Below, piece by piece: positions 47,586 to 58,916 of a DNA stretch of 64,000 nucleotides. The notes beneath the pieces were generated by a model that was given only the letters and a program-made list of their open reading frames with translations, searched no databases and was not told where the DNA came from. A program made the position numbers and the translations under genes. Numbering within the stretch: the first letter of the stretch is position 1; every line of letters begins with the position of its first letter. This stretch comes from Aralia elata (taxonomy: Eukaryota > Streptophyta > Magnoliopsida > Apiales > Araliaceae), in assembly GCA_034770075.1 (NCBI GenBank), contig CM068387.1:76943971-77007970 (forward strand), written 5' to 3'.

Positions 47586-48213
47586 TGTTAACGCCAAATT
47601 CTGACCGCTCGTCAAATCACCAAATAACGAGCCGAAAAGACGTTTAACGGTGGAGGATATGTAGCTGTTTAGTGCTTGTTAATATGAAATAAAATAATGA
47701 CATATGAAAATAAAATAATAACACCAGAATTTTACGTGGAAACCCAATTGGGAAAAAACCACGGGGAGAGATCTCAGAAATCTACTATGAAAATATTGTA
47801 CAAATTGGAGAAAATAATATTAGTAATTATTTTCTCTCTTCCTCACTTATTTCTATAACTCAAATGAGCTATTTTTCTCTCTACTATTGAAACTCTCGGA
47901 TTAATTCCTTCTCCCTTCTCGCACTTTCTAATTCTAATGCTTCTTGTTGGTATGTCTATGCTTTTCCTTCTAAAGTAACGAATGGGAATGCATGTATATT
48001 GGTGTGTGTGTGCTCCTTCTCCCTCCCACCTTCTATGTATGATATATAAATATACATCACATGTAACCTGCTGAAAGGTTTTAAAAGAGAAATGAAAAGA
48101 CTTGCCAACTTTCTAAATTCCTTAGTTGCCCAACCTTTTGTGTTCTTTGTCCTTTCATTTTATATTCTACTCCCAATAAGCTTGCAAATGAAAGGACTAA
48201 TTATATTCTAACA
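47586..48213 (-). repeat. 5' LTR (in element orientation) of large Tat-like element
   Basis: 628 bp, followed by the CAAGT target duplication. Confidence 0.92.
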
Positions 48214-49682
48214 CAAGTATATATTATTAAAGTGAAGAGACAGACGACATTTTAGTATGAAAGCATTCTCATTGTGATAAAGATAACACAATAGAAACTT
48301 AAGTAAACAAAATAGTCAAATTCAAACATCGAAAATCAATAAACAACATTAAATAGAATTTTAGACGAGTCTTCAGTCACAATTATAGGAGTTCGGGCAA
48401 TTATAGTTCATGTTTCCGGCAATATCTAAATTCTTTTGTGGTTGATTCCATGAAAACCAGCAGTACATATGGTTAAACATGAATGACCTTGTATAATAGT
48501 AGTTTTATTACTGGGTGCTTGATATTGTCAAAACAAAAATAATATAGTTAAAATAATAAATGTCATTAAAAGTATTAAAATAATTACAAAAAAAATCTGT
48601 AAATGTGTTTTTAATATGACATTATATTTTTACTACAATATCAAGACGTATTTTATTAGATATTATTAGATACAAATGATAATGATCCTAAGAATAAGAA
48701 TAGGTTGGCAAAACCATTTGAACTCTCTTCACGACAGATGGAGTATATCAATACTAGTATATAATAAGTCAAAAAATTATTCACTTCTCAATTGAATTAA
48801 ATTAAGTTGGTTGATCGAGTTAATTCAAATGAATTAATTAAAACTAAGTTAATAAATTATTATTCATTGAACTTACATTAATGAATTGTTCATTGAACTT
48901 TTATTTTTCATTCCAATCACTTTCTCTCACTACCATATTAATTATTTCTCTTTCTTTTCCCTTTCTTATTAGGTAGCAAAACTCAAAATTAATTCTAACA
49001 ACTTTTACTTTCATTAATATGTAACTTCACAACTTTAATAGTATAAATTGAATAAAAAAAATATTTAATTATTCACATTTTTAAATTCATTTAAGTGTAT
49101 ATTTTTCTCTATACTACTTATACATATTCACTACAAAAAAATACATATAATTAATATTATTTATTAACATACTCACACGAACATATTATAAATATATAAT
49201 AGATAAAAAATATAAGTATTCTCTCACTTTCCTTAATTCCTTTTTTTTTAGTAAAACTAATTTGTCATTGCGATGTAACTTAGCACCGCCACTTTATATA
49301 TGTAAGATGAAATTCTACAAAAATAATCAATATAATTTCTTCACTTTTTTTTTAAATTTTTTTTAGCACCTACGAGTTTAATTTCTTCAATTTTTGAAAA
49401 ATATAGTTGATATATAATTTATAGAATTAACAAAAATACCTCTAAAATTTTGACATTTAATAGAATATAGTACAAATAAAAAAATTTAAAACTATTTTAG
49501 AAACTAGTCACGTTTCATAAGCTTGTATTAACCAATAGGTGATGTTAGCAAATGAACTACTTCTCATTACACTTCATGTACAGAGAGTATCCAAATGTGG
49601 AGCTCTGCCTAGTGTTTTCCCTCGTAATAATATGATACTAGTGTATTTACCGAGCCATTTCCAAAATCTAAATAGTCATAAA
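48214..49682. other. AT-rich spacer without recognisable gene
   Basis: No ORF or repeat end of note on either strand. Confidence 0.5.
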
Positions 49683-50880
49683 CGTAACTTGTGGCGTTTC
49701 TAGCGTTAACTTTTTATGCATTTGGATGTGTAAAACATTAATTGAACCCTAAATAATGCGTTAATTAATATGTTAAATGTACACATTTAAAACTTTCGAA
49801 CGTACAATCTTTTTTTAAACTGATAAACAAACGATCAGTTAGACGAGGAAAAGTTATTACTGAGTTTTAAAGTAGAGATAAAAGAAAAGAAATAAACGAA
49901 AAATTTAAGTTTTTTGTCTAATTCCTTTGTTAATGAGGTTTTTAATGAACGGAAAATAAAGAAATGAACGAAGAACTTAATCACTTTTCTTACCAAACTT
50001 TTTGATCAAAAAATGGATAGAAAATTAAATAACATAAGATCATCTTTTATAATCTCTATTATACCATTTAGATTATAAACATAATGAGGGCAACTTAATA
50101 ATTTAAATGTGAAATTTAAGGAATTTTTTTTTTAAAAAAAATATTATTATTTTTAAACTCAGTAATAATATAAAAAAAATTATACATATTTTTTATTCTT
50201 TTATTTTACATTATATATTATTAAGTTTTTATTTTTTTCGTCTCAAACTCAGAAACAGTGTTAAACTTGTCCACCGACCGCTGAGCGAACACCACCACAT
50301 GTTGTGCGATACAAATTAAAGTGGTTGGGACTCGAGGAGATTTTCCACCCACAACCACCACCATCACCATCAAAGAACCTAGACTGAAAAAAAATAAAAA
50401 ACTCCGTTCGGATAAATTCTACCGTATGTCGGCAGCTTTTTGACAAGCAACGCATGTGTAGTAGTTTATTTAATTGGAATCAAATGGAAACAGATTAAGC
50501 CATGATTAAAACCAGATTGCCTTTTGCTAAATAATTATTTTTTCCCTCGTATGTTCCAAATTACGATCGATATTGATTTTTTTAAAATAAATTTCAAAAA
50601 TTTTAAATTTAAAATTGACATGCATAAATTCATGTAGTTTTTGTCGGTACAATTATGAATACTATAAACTACCAAAAAAGTATTATGATTATAATATTTA
50701 AAATTTAAATGAATCATGTCAATTTTAAATTTAAAAATATCTCAAAGTAATTTTTAAAAAGTCAATATTAATCTTATAATTCAAAAGGGAGAGAGGATAT
50801 AAACAAATATAAACCCTAAGCTAGCATCTGAAAATAAAAAAGAGCACATAATAATTTTTCTTCCATGCTAAAAAATAGTA
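49683..50880 (+). repeat. Segmental duplication, copy A
   Basis: Diverged but collinear with 54279-56360. Shared landmarks: ACTTGTGGCGTTT, TTTAAACTGATAAACAA, GTTAAACTTGT, TTTTTGACAAGCAACG, AGTTTATTTAATTGGAATCA and AAACCCTAAGCTAGCAT. Copy A lacks the 54803-55203 insert and the two Stowaway MITEs present in copy B. Confidence 0.75.
50547..50785. mobile_element. MITE-like inverted repeat (AAAATTGACATGCAT family), copy A
   Basis: Left arm TCAAAAATTTTAAATTTAAA faces a right arm GTCAATTTTAAATTTAAAAA. The same sequence is found at 56004-56256 in copy B, so it predates the segmental duplication. Confidence 0.55.
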
Positions 50881-51208
50881 AACAATTTTTGCTGATTTTT
50901 ACCTTCAATATCATTTTCCATAATTCTGATAATAAATTTATTTTCTTAAATTTTAGAAATTATGAAGATCATTAGATATATATGTGTGTGTGTGTGTATT
51001 TAATTACAACCGGCTAAAAAATTAATATTTTTCCTCTTAAAACTCATTGGATTAAAAATGTATCTCAAATTTTGGAAAGAGAGTAAGTTTTACTCCATTC
51101 GTTTCAAAATTAGATATATATTTTTCTTTTTTGTTTGTTCTAAAATTAGATATACATTTTTATTTTGAAACATACCATACCATACTATACCCAATTTTCC
51201 CTTAATAC

Positions 51209-51465
51209 TCCTTCTGTTTCAAAATTAGAGATACATTTTGATTTTTTAGAGTCAATTCGTAAAATCTTAAAATTCAAACTTGACATAATTTCACTCAAAT
51301 TTTAAAAACAACAAAGATGATAATTAGTAATACTTTATAGTTAGTTTACAATTGTTATATTTGTTTATATTAAAACTAAATAACTTTATATCAATTTTGA
51401 GTTTTAAAATTTTGCAAATTGACTCAAAAAAATCAAAATGTATTTCTAATTTCGAAACAGTGTAA
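51209..51465. mobile_element. Stowaway-like MITE
   Basis: Left end CTCCTTCTGTTTCAAAATTA and right end TCTAATTTCGAAACAGTG with inverted interior arms (ATTTTGATTTTTTAGAGTCA versus TGACTCAAAAAAATCAAAAT). Confidence 0.65.
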
Positions 51466-51583
51466 TATTATTTGGATCTCAAATGAGCTGAGCTGGCATG
51501 TCTACCGCTTCGATGTGCACTAACTCAAATAACAACTTATTAAGAATGTCCTGGATTGCTGACGTGGATTACTAATAACTATT

Positions 51584-51801
51584 CTCTCCGTTTATTTTTA
51601 ATTGACGTTTTAAGATTATGTGCATAGATTAAAAAATACAGTTAATATTTTGTTTAATTGACTTAATTGAGTATAAAAATTCAATACTAGTTTTTTAAAA
51701 TTTATTGGAAAGATGAGAGAGACTCTAATTTTGCGCAATTGTACGAGTGGGTTCCTACATACTATTAGCAGGAACAAATAAAAACGAATGGAGGGAGTAT
51801 T
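51584..51801. mobile_element. Stowaway-like MITE, degenerate
   Basis: Begins CTCTCCGTTTATTTTTAATT and ends AATAAAAACGAATGGAGGGAG. The interior match is weak. Confidence 0.5.
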
Positions 51802-53340
51802 AGCTCAAGCTCATTTGAGATCAAAATAGTACTCTAATTTTGCGTAATTGTACGAGTGGGTTCCTACGTACTACTACTCTACTAATACTAATTTGAGCTG
51901 CTTGTGATTGTTAAGGACAAAGTATGACTGGGTTTCTACCTTTTAGGGCGATGGAATTGGTGCCGTAATTCAATTTGCATAATATGAATATTTTTTAAAG
52001 GGTAAAGTTGAAAGTGAAAAATTATTTATAAAAACGTATTATTTTTAAGAGGAGTACTTGTTTGATTTGAAAACTTCAGATAGGTTCTGTCCGCAAAACT
52101 GTTGATCAGTTCGATCGCCGTCTTAAAACCAAATTCTAGTGTGTGTTAATTTCAACAAAGGGCTATATTAAGTCCACGCCACTTACGTATGTGTAGTTGA
52201 AGAAACTGAATGTATCAAGTCTATTTTCCTTGGAAGATTCTTGATGTACAGTTTCTAATTGCATTAAAATTTTAAGCCAGCTAGCTGCTAATTAAATGCT
52301 GCTTTCTTTTACAGCAATCCATCACTATTTCTTATTATATGGATTAGAGTCCATCCATTATGTCTATCCGATAACTATTTTCAAGAAACATTAACGACAT
52401 AAATATTATTTTTAGTGATAGTATTAGCAACACATTTATTTAAAAATAATATTATGTACACAAATTGTACATAAAAGGTAGGATTCATGTATTACTTATT
52501 TATGAAAATATGTAAAACATTTAATTATAAGTCTCACTTCCTATGTTCTCTTTTTTTGTATACTGTTTGTGCACAGTTTTTGTATATAATTTGTATCCCT
52601 AACATTACTCTTTATTTACGACGAATTTTATTATGTCACGATATACTATTTGTGTCGCTAAATGTGAATTGAAAAAAATTAAAGGTGTAATGAAGGACAT
52701 CCTAATCCACATTATATATAAATATACATTATTTTATTTATGTTTTTCTGTTCAAAAAGCTACAAGGGCAAATTATCTATTCCAAACAGTCACCCAATAT
52801 CTCTAAGTTCAAACAACAGCTTTGGGTGATTGTGTATTACTTTTGAAAAAAAAATGCCCATTTCTAAATTCATTTCTAAAAAGCTACAAGTCGGTTAATT
52901 AGTACCTCATACAACTTAAGCTCAAACAACAGCTTTGTTTCTTGAGTACATCACTCTAATGACTCCTTTTGCTTTCTAGATTATATTCCAATCTCATTTT
53001 ACTACCTTCTTATTGCTTTAAAACGGGGATGCCTTTTTTCTTTTTCTTTTTTCTTTTTTCTTTTTCTGTTAGGAAAAAGTAAAAATTTTCATTACTGAGA
53101 ATCAAATTAAGACCTTAATTAGTCTAGAAGCTATGGGTTGAATGTAAGTCTCGCGGTTTTTGAGAAATTCTCATACAGAAATAATATATTCTCCTAATTC
53201 CTAAAGTCCAAAATTTCAACTCAATAGTCAATATTGGTCCATAAACAATCCTCATCAACATCATGAATCAATCAAGACAAAAAAAATCAATACCTTTGTT
53301 GAAAAATTTGGACAAACCCTAATTGTAAAAGCAAAATAAT
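51802..53340. other. Spacer with one possible MITE relic, no gene
   Basis: 52370-52680 shares GACGAATTTTATTATGTC and TGTGTCGCTAAATGTG with sequences near 11,460 and 60,700 (dispersed repeat). A TTTTTC-rich run lies at 53035-53066. No gene recognised. Confidence 0.45.
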
Positions 53341-53387
53341 AAAGGATGTTGAATGTTTTCTCTAGACCTTAGTGACCCCAAACCCCC

Positions 53388-53396
53388 TATAAAAAG
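53388..53396 (+). promoter_or_regulatory. TATA box of proline-rich protein gene
   Basis: TATAAAAAG about 70 nt upstream of the ATG. The upstream ~200 bp is conserved with the inverted copy at 56.9-57.2 kb (shared TTGTTGAAAAATT, AGCAAAATAAT, AAGGATGTTGA). Confidence 0.7.
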
Positions 53397-53457
53397 CCAT
53401 GCACTCTACTTACATTACACACCATCATATATAGCTACCTCAAATACATCAAGTAAA

Positions 53458-53937
53458 ATGTCTCTCAAATACTTGCAGCTACTCTTTTTCCTTGGAGTGG
53501 TGGTTCTCATCACTCCCTCCCTTGCTGATCATCATAAACGTCCACCGCGTGGTGGTCACCATCCACCACCAGTAGTGGAGAAGCCTCAGTTTTATAAGCC
53601 GCCAACACCAGTTTTTAAACATCCTATAACGGAGAAACCACCACCCAAAGAGCACAAACCAGCCCCAGGGTATACACCTCCTATAGTAGAGAAGCCACCA
53701 CCCAAAGAGCACAAACCAGCCCCAGGGTATACACCTCCTATAGTTGAGAAGCCACCACCCAAAGAGCACAAACCAGGGTATACACCTCCTATAGTAGTGA
53801 AGCCACCACCAGTACATACGCCCCCGCATCTGCCACCAATAATTGTGAGGCCACCGCCTATCCACAAGCCTTCACCGCCATATGGCCACTACCCGGGACA
53901 CCCTCCGGCAGAGAATACCGTAAACTTGCACAACTAA
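53458..53937 (+). CDS. Small secreted proline-rich cell-wall protein
   Basis: 159 residues from the ATG at 53458. An in-frame ATG at 53353 lies upstream of the TATA box and is not used. Residues 1-24 form a signal peptide (MSLKYLQLLFFLGVVVLITP, cut after SLA). The mature protein is almost entirely Pro, Lys, His and Glu. Its central part has three tandem units KPPPKEHKPAPGYTPPIVE (the third shortened), preceded by HHPPPVVEKPQFYKPPTP and followed by VKPPPVHTPPHLPPIIVRPP and the tail HYPGHPPAENTVNLHN. There is no Cys-rich domain and no SPPPP extensin motif, so it is a PRP-type structural wall protein rather than an extensin or a hybrid lipid-transfer protein. It would be secreted and possibly cross-linked in the wall. 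The 3' flank holds AATAAAG and AATAAATT signals. It is the only intact gene in the window; two defective relatives lie at 7.6 and 56.9 kb. Confidence 0.85.
   Translation: MSLKYLQLLFFLGVVVLITPSLADHHKRPPRGGHHPPPVVEKPQFYKPPTPVFKHPITEKPPPKEHKPAPGYTPPIVEKPPPKEHKPAPGYTPPIVEKPPPKEHKPGYTPPIVVKPPPVHTPPHLPPIIVRPPPIHKPSPPYGHYPGHPPAENTVNLHN
53480..53867 (+). repeat. Coding repeat in proline-rich gene (~57 bp)
   Basis: The unit CCACCACCCAAAGAGCACAA recurs at about 53638, 53696 and 53753. The opposite-strand ORFs over it (Gly- and Trp-rich) are shadows. Confidence 0.8.
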
Positions 53938-54802
53938 ACCAGTACGTACCCCATAAGCTCCCATTAGCCATGGCAACTGAGTTACTAGCCTGTAGAAATA
54001 ATAAAGAGTTGCTGCTTAATGAATTTGTGCTGCATTTTCATTATCAGTAACATCTCTACAGAGAATGCTCGTGGGTTTATTTAGTGTATTTTCTATTTGC
54101 ATGTTTTATGTTATGAGGTTGTACTACTAGTTCTTGTTTAATAAATTAATGACTGCAATAAATTAGCGGCACTATCTATCTCCGTTTAATATTGACTATT
54201 CCCCTCGCCTCCCCCCCACCCCCTCTCCTTTTTTTCCCTTTTAAAATATTGATTGGACGTAGATATAGTAGTCCTATACTTGTGGCGTTTGTAGCGATAA
54301 TTTTTATGCATTTGGAAGTTTAAAACATTTATTGAACCCAAGATAATATATCTTGCATTAATATGTTAAATAAATTGTTTCTATATATTAACTGTACGTA
54401 TTCAAAAGTTTCAAACGTACAAAATTCTTTTAAACTGATAAACAATTGAGCACTTAGAGGAGGGAAAACCATTAATGAGTTTTAAAATTTACGGAAAACT
54501 AATTTTTTGTCTAATTACTTTGTTATTGAGTTTTTTAATGAATGAAAAAAAAATGGACGGAAACCTTAATCATTTTCTTGTCAAATTTTTCCGTCTAAAA
54601 ATAAATGAATTTGGACGAAAAACTAAATAACATAAGATCATATTTATAATTCCTATTATACCCTCTAAATTATAAACATAATAAAATTAATGTAACGGTA
54701 ACTTAATAATTTAAATGTGAAATTTAATTTTTTTTTATATTTTTATTTTTATAAACTCAGAAATAACATAAAAAAAATCTACAAATTTTCTATTCTTTTA
54801 TT

Positions 54803-55203
54803 GTGAAAAAAGGATACACCCTATAGGGTATCTAACAACCCATAGAGTTAATACCTCTATTTTTAGGATTTTTTTAGACAAATCTAACGGTACGGATTTA
54901 AATAACATATAAAAACATTTGAATATATGAATTTTTATATGATTTGATGATGTCTATGATCAACTTTATGGTAATAAAAATTCAATTAATCTTAGTTGTC
55001 AAAAAATATACTTATTTTACAATATTTAAATAATAGTGCTACACTACCTCAAATTAAATAAAAATTTACATTTATTCATATTTTTGTATTATCTTCCCAT
55101 CTGTAAAATTAAATTTTAATAAAATGCTTGAGATAAACTCATTTTATAAAACTAAAATATATAACTTATATACCTCGAAGGTATCTCACATAAGCCCTCT
55201 TTT
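54803..55203. mobile_element. Possible MITE inserted in copy B
   Basis: Absent from copy A, where TTCTTTTATTTTACA continues to GTGTTAAACTTG. The inserted block starts AAAAAAGGATACACC and ends GTATCTCACATAAGCCCTCT, with weak inversion between the ends. Class uncertain. Confidence 0.45.
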
Positions 55204-55405
55204 AAACAGCGTTAAACTTGTTACTTGTCCACTGACCGCTCACGCAAACACGTGCTGCGATACAACCACCACCACCATCACCATCACCATCACTATCACG
55301 GTCAACATCAAAGAACCTAAAATGAAAAAATAAAAGACTCCGTTCGAATATATGTTTAAATTCTACCATGTCGGCAACTTTTTGACAAGCAACGTATATG
55401 TAGTA

Positions 55406-55663
55406 CTCCCTCCGTCCCAAATTAATTGTTTTTCTAGGACTTTTTAAAGTCAAATTGACTAATTTTAAAATTAATAATTAAATATATATAAATATATTTC
55501 TAAAATTATAAAAATTGAAATTAGTAATAAATTGTATATACTTTCTTTTGGTTATAATATCTTTACCTATATGTTAGCAAAAATAGTAAAAAAATTAGTT
55601 TTAAAAATAGTCAATTTGACTTTAAAAAGTCCTAAAAATGCAATTAATTTGGGACGGAGGGAA
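55406..55663. mobile_element. Stowaway MITE with empty site in copy A
   Basis: 258 bp. Starts CTCCCTCCGTCCCAAATTAA, ends AATTTGGGACGGAGGGAA, with TA on both sides. Copy A has the uninterrupted sequence GTAGTAGTTTATTTAA at 50461, a clean empty site with one TA. Confidence 0.9.
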
Positions 55664-55742
55664 TAGTTTATTTAATTGGAATCAAATTGAAACAGATTAA
55701 GCCACGACTAAAACCGGATTGCCTCTTGCTAAATAAAAAATA

Positions 55743-55998
55743 TCATTCCGTCCCAAATTAATTGCTTAATTTTGACTTTTTTAAATCAAATTGATCATTT
55801 TTAAAATTAATAATTAAGCATATATAAATATATTTCTAAAATTATAAAAATTGGAGTTAGTAATAAATTGCATATACTTTCTTTTGGTTATAATCTCTTC
55901 ACCTATATTTTAGCAAAAATAGTAAAAAAATTAGTTCTAAAAATAGTCAATTTGACTTAAAATGGTCAAAATTGAGCAATTAATTTGGGACGGAGGGA
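55743..55998. mobile_element. Stowaway MITE, second copy
   Basis: Starts TCATTCCGTCCCAAATTA and ends TAATTTGGGACGGAGGGA next to TA. Shares its interior with 55406-55663 and 11018-11275. Not present in copy A. Confidence 0.85.
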
Positions 55999-56003
55999 TA
56001 GTA

Positions 56004-56256
56004 CCCCCGGATGTTTCAAATTATAAAATCAATATTAAATTTTAAAAAATTAATTTCAAAATTTTTAAATTTAAAATTGACATGCATTACTTATGTAGTT
56101 TATGTCAATACAATTATGAGTACTATAAATTACCTAAAAAAGTACTACTAGTTATAAGATTTAAAACATAATGATCGAATCATGTCAATTTTAAATTTAA
56201 AATATTTCAAATTAACTTTTAAAAAGTCAATATTAATCATAGTAATTCGAAACGGA
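56004..56256. mobile_element. MITE-like inverted repeat, copy B
   Basis: Counterpart of 50547-50785. Confidence 0.55.
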
Positions 56257-56360
56257 AAGAAGATATAAACCCTAAGCTAGCATATGAAAATGAAAATAGA
56301 AAAGCCTACTAGAATATTTAGGAGCACATAATGATTTTCCTTCCATCCTAAAAAAGACCA

Positions 56361-56832
56361 TTTTCCCTTGTAGATTCATTATGTATTGTTTCTGATTTGC
56401 AGTATGTCCTTTTAGACGTTGACGAAATCGTACTAGGTTCTACTAATTGCATTAAAATTATCTAAGTGTCCCGTGCAAAGCACGAATTTGCTTTTTAAAT
56501 ATCAAAATTTTTATTTTTTTTATTCATATATTTTATATATAATATTTATGAAATATTTTTTAAAATTTCACAAAATAACTTAATATTGCTATTATAATAT
56601 CTATAAATTTTGTCCGAAAAGACGACATTAAGGTTGAGAGGTTTCAAAAAAACGTTTACTAAGAGAGGAGTCGTGCCTGAAATTAATGGTTTCAAAGAAA
56701 GGGAATAACTATCCTATTGACCCCATTTTGATTGGCTTTTTCGTGTTTGTGGTCATCGGCTCATGTAAGATAACCTCAATTTTTACTTATCAAAAAAATT
56801 ATGATAAACTTCAATTCTCTTTTAATTGTTAT
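56361..56832. other. Spacer with CCCGTGCAAAGCACG palindrome, no gene
   Basis: AAGTGTCCCGTGCAAAGCACGAATTTG at about 56463 is a motif common in plant repeats. The rest is AT-rich. Confidence 0.45.
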
Positions 56833-57210
56833 CTAGTTGATGTTCGTTTGGCCAAGTTTAGGGTGATGATCAGCGAGGGAGGGAGTGGTGAGAATCACCA
56901 CTCCAAGGAAGAAGAGTAGCTGCAAGTATTTGAGAGACATTTTACTTGACGTATTTGGGGTAGCTATGATGTGGTGTGTAATCTAATGTAGAATGAATGG
57001 GTTTTTATCGGGGGTTTGGGGTCACACTAAGGGCTAGAAAAACAGTCAACATCCTTGATTATTTTGCTATTACACGTAGGGTTTGTACAAACTTAATTTT
57101 TCAACAAAAGATTTTGTATTTTTGGGTTGATTCAGATGAATTGGATTAGGTTTGGTTAGGGTACTGATCCATTGAGTTGAAATGTTGGACTCTTAAGGCA
57201 TGCATGCATC
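56833..57210 (-). pseudogene. Truncated 5' end of a proline-rich protein gene, inverted
   Basis: The minus strand carries the promoter and signal peptide of the same family as the gene at 53458. The ATG is at 56940, then MSLKYLQLLFFLGVVILTTP, SLADHHPKLGQTNIN and a stop at 56833. Homology to the intact gene's upstream region reaches about 57,200 (CAACATTTCAACTCAATGG, GCAAAATAATCAAGGATGTT). All proline repeats are missing, so only 35 residues could be made. It could be a relic of an inverted duplication, or a short secreted peptide gene if still transcribed. Confidence 0.8.
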
Positions 57211-57299
57211 CTCGTTGTAAACCAATAGTTACGCAATACGGTAATAAAATGGGATTTGAATATAAAGCAAAAAATAGAGAAAATAGGAGTCAAGTTATT

Positions 57300-57500
57300 A
57301 TATAAGATTAATTGATGCACTGAAACACGAAATCATTGTTTGAGATCAAATTGTACAAGGTATATACACGATGTCATTGTTTTAGATCAAGTGTATATAC
57401 ACGAAGTCATTGTTTGAGATCAAAATCAAGTTATTTTATAAGATTAATTGATGTACTGAAACACGAGGTCATTGTTTGATCAGATCAAGTTGTAAAAGGT
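57300..57500. repeat. Short tandem-like repeats (AAGTCATTGTTTGAGATCAA)
   Basis: Four imperfect copies of GTCATTGTTT(G/T)AGATCAA spaced 50-60 bp, two preceded by AAGATTAATTGATG(C/T)ACTGA. Confidence 0.7.
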
Positions 57501-58642
57501 ATTTTTTTTTGTTTTTGAAATCCACGCTGTTTTAGAAAATACAATATAATTTTATAATAAAATAGATCATCGATCACTATTACAATTTCAAGAATCAATC
57601 AAATTACACTAAAAAAAATAAAATAAACTTACAAACAATTTTCACATAAAAAGAAACAAGCTTCACATAAAAAAAGAAATAAACTCATTTATAATGAGAA
57701 TCGAACCTGAGACCTAAATATGTATATATAACCCATAACGTTGACGACCCTTCTTTCAAATTTAAATCTCAAACCCTTTAAATCAAGATATTTTATAAGA
57801 TTAATTGATTTACTAAAATATGAAGTCTAGACTAGCAATTTGGTTTACAAATTGACAAGTCAACTCAAATTAATTAAAATCATTAAATTAGTTAACTACT
57901 TAATTAAAGTTTAGACTCATATCTTTTAAAAGAAAAATATGTCTAAATCAGTTAACTAGTTAGACCCAATTTTTATTTTTTTTTAATTTTTTTTTTACAG
58001 TTCCAAATCATACCTTTATTAAAAGTGGCGTAGGCTTGTACTGTGGTCGTCTACTGCTTTTAGTTGGTTCCTCCTGCTTTCATCATACCTATACTAAAAG
58101 TCTACTGCTTTCAGCTTTTACTTTCTTGTTTTTCTTGTTTTTTGTCGTGAAAACAAAATTCTTAAAAGGCTTTAAGTATATACTACTATCAATATACTTT
58201 TGTAAAATAAATATTGTTTTTTTTTTGTGTGCAAGATGTACTCTTTTTATAGGATGGAATTGGAATAGACGTATATGTATGGATATACATACATGTATTG
58301 TGAAGTATGTCCAGGTTCATTGAATCAATTAATGTCAAGAGTCTGTGTGGAACACTACCTCAAAATTACTCCCTCCTCCTCGAAAGATGAATAAAGTACA
58401 TTTTTTACACATTAAAAAAATAACAAAAATAAAAAGAGAGTAAAAAAGTTTCAAATTTATTCTTAAATACCCTACAAGATTATAAAAAGTGATAAGTACT
58501 TTTATTTTTTTTATATTAATGAATCTCACTAAATGACATTTTTACCATTCATTTTATGTACCTTAACTCGTCTTTTTGTGGATAAAAAAAAATTATAACT
58601 TTAGTCATCCTTTTGAGGACAGAAGGAGTAGTTTACGACGAT
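57501..58642. other. AT-rich spacer, no recognisable gene
   Basis: ORFs at 58036-58323 and 58335-58529 have no family motif. Confidence 0.5.
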
Positions 58643-58842
58643 CAGAGGCGGAAACAGGGGGGCGAGGGGGGTCATCTGACTATGGTAACTCCGGCCCTCA
58701 GGCTAAGCTTCAGGCGAAGTTTTCTTTCTTGACCCCCCCAATCTCCCTCCGTGTTCGTGACCCTCCATGGCTCCATCTCCATCGCTGGCAACAACGAAGC
58801 TCTGTTCTTTCTCGGCCGACGGCAGCAACGAAGAAACAGATG

Positions 58843-58916
58843 TGGCCCAATATTTTTTTTAAAGTTATTAAATGAAATGACGTCGTTTCATTTAGTAACT
58901 TTAAAAAAGGGGGCCA
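58843..58916. repeat. 74-bp palindrome within hAT-type element
   Basis: TGGCCC at the left faces GGGCCA at the right; the arms AAAGTTATTAAATGAAATGA and CATTTAGTAACTTT pair around an ACGTCG core. A small nested foldback element or a hairpin is likely. Confidence 0.7.

Larger units (their letters stand above)
27307..48213 (-). mobile_element. Large Tat-like Ty3/gypsy element (20.9 kb including nested array), pol mostly deleted
   Basis: LTRs of 630 bp (27307-27936) and 628 bp (47586-48213) share the ends TGTTAACGCC and ATTCTAACA, and CAAGT flanks the element on both sides (27302-27306, 48214-48218). On the minus strand the order is 5' LTR (right), PBS TTGGCGCTAGAAGGA, gag N-terminal half, nested LTR array, rest of gag, start of aspartic protease, tandem repeats, PPT, 3' LTR (left). 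The Gag style (Ser/Arg-rich head, DPYDHTHAYNQIMDYY block, CNYHQTYGHATEDC knuckle) and the repeats before the PPT fit the Tat/Ogre lineage. RT, RNase H and integrase are absent. Without the 16.6 kb nested array it is about 4.3 kb. The LTRs differ by only a handful of bases by eye. Confidence 0.88.
54279..56360 (+). repeat. Segmental duplication, copy B
   Basis: Collinear with 49683-50880 and longer through three insertions: about 400 bp at 54803-55203 and Stowaway MITEs at 55406 and 55743. Confidence 0.75.

Noticed and set aside
53479..53867. Gly- and Trp-rich minus-strand ORFs opposite the proline-rich gene
   Set aside because: Complement of CCA-rich codons; the plus strand has signal peptide, TATA box and paralogues.
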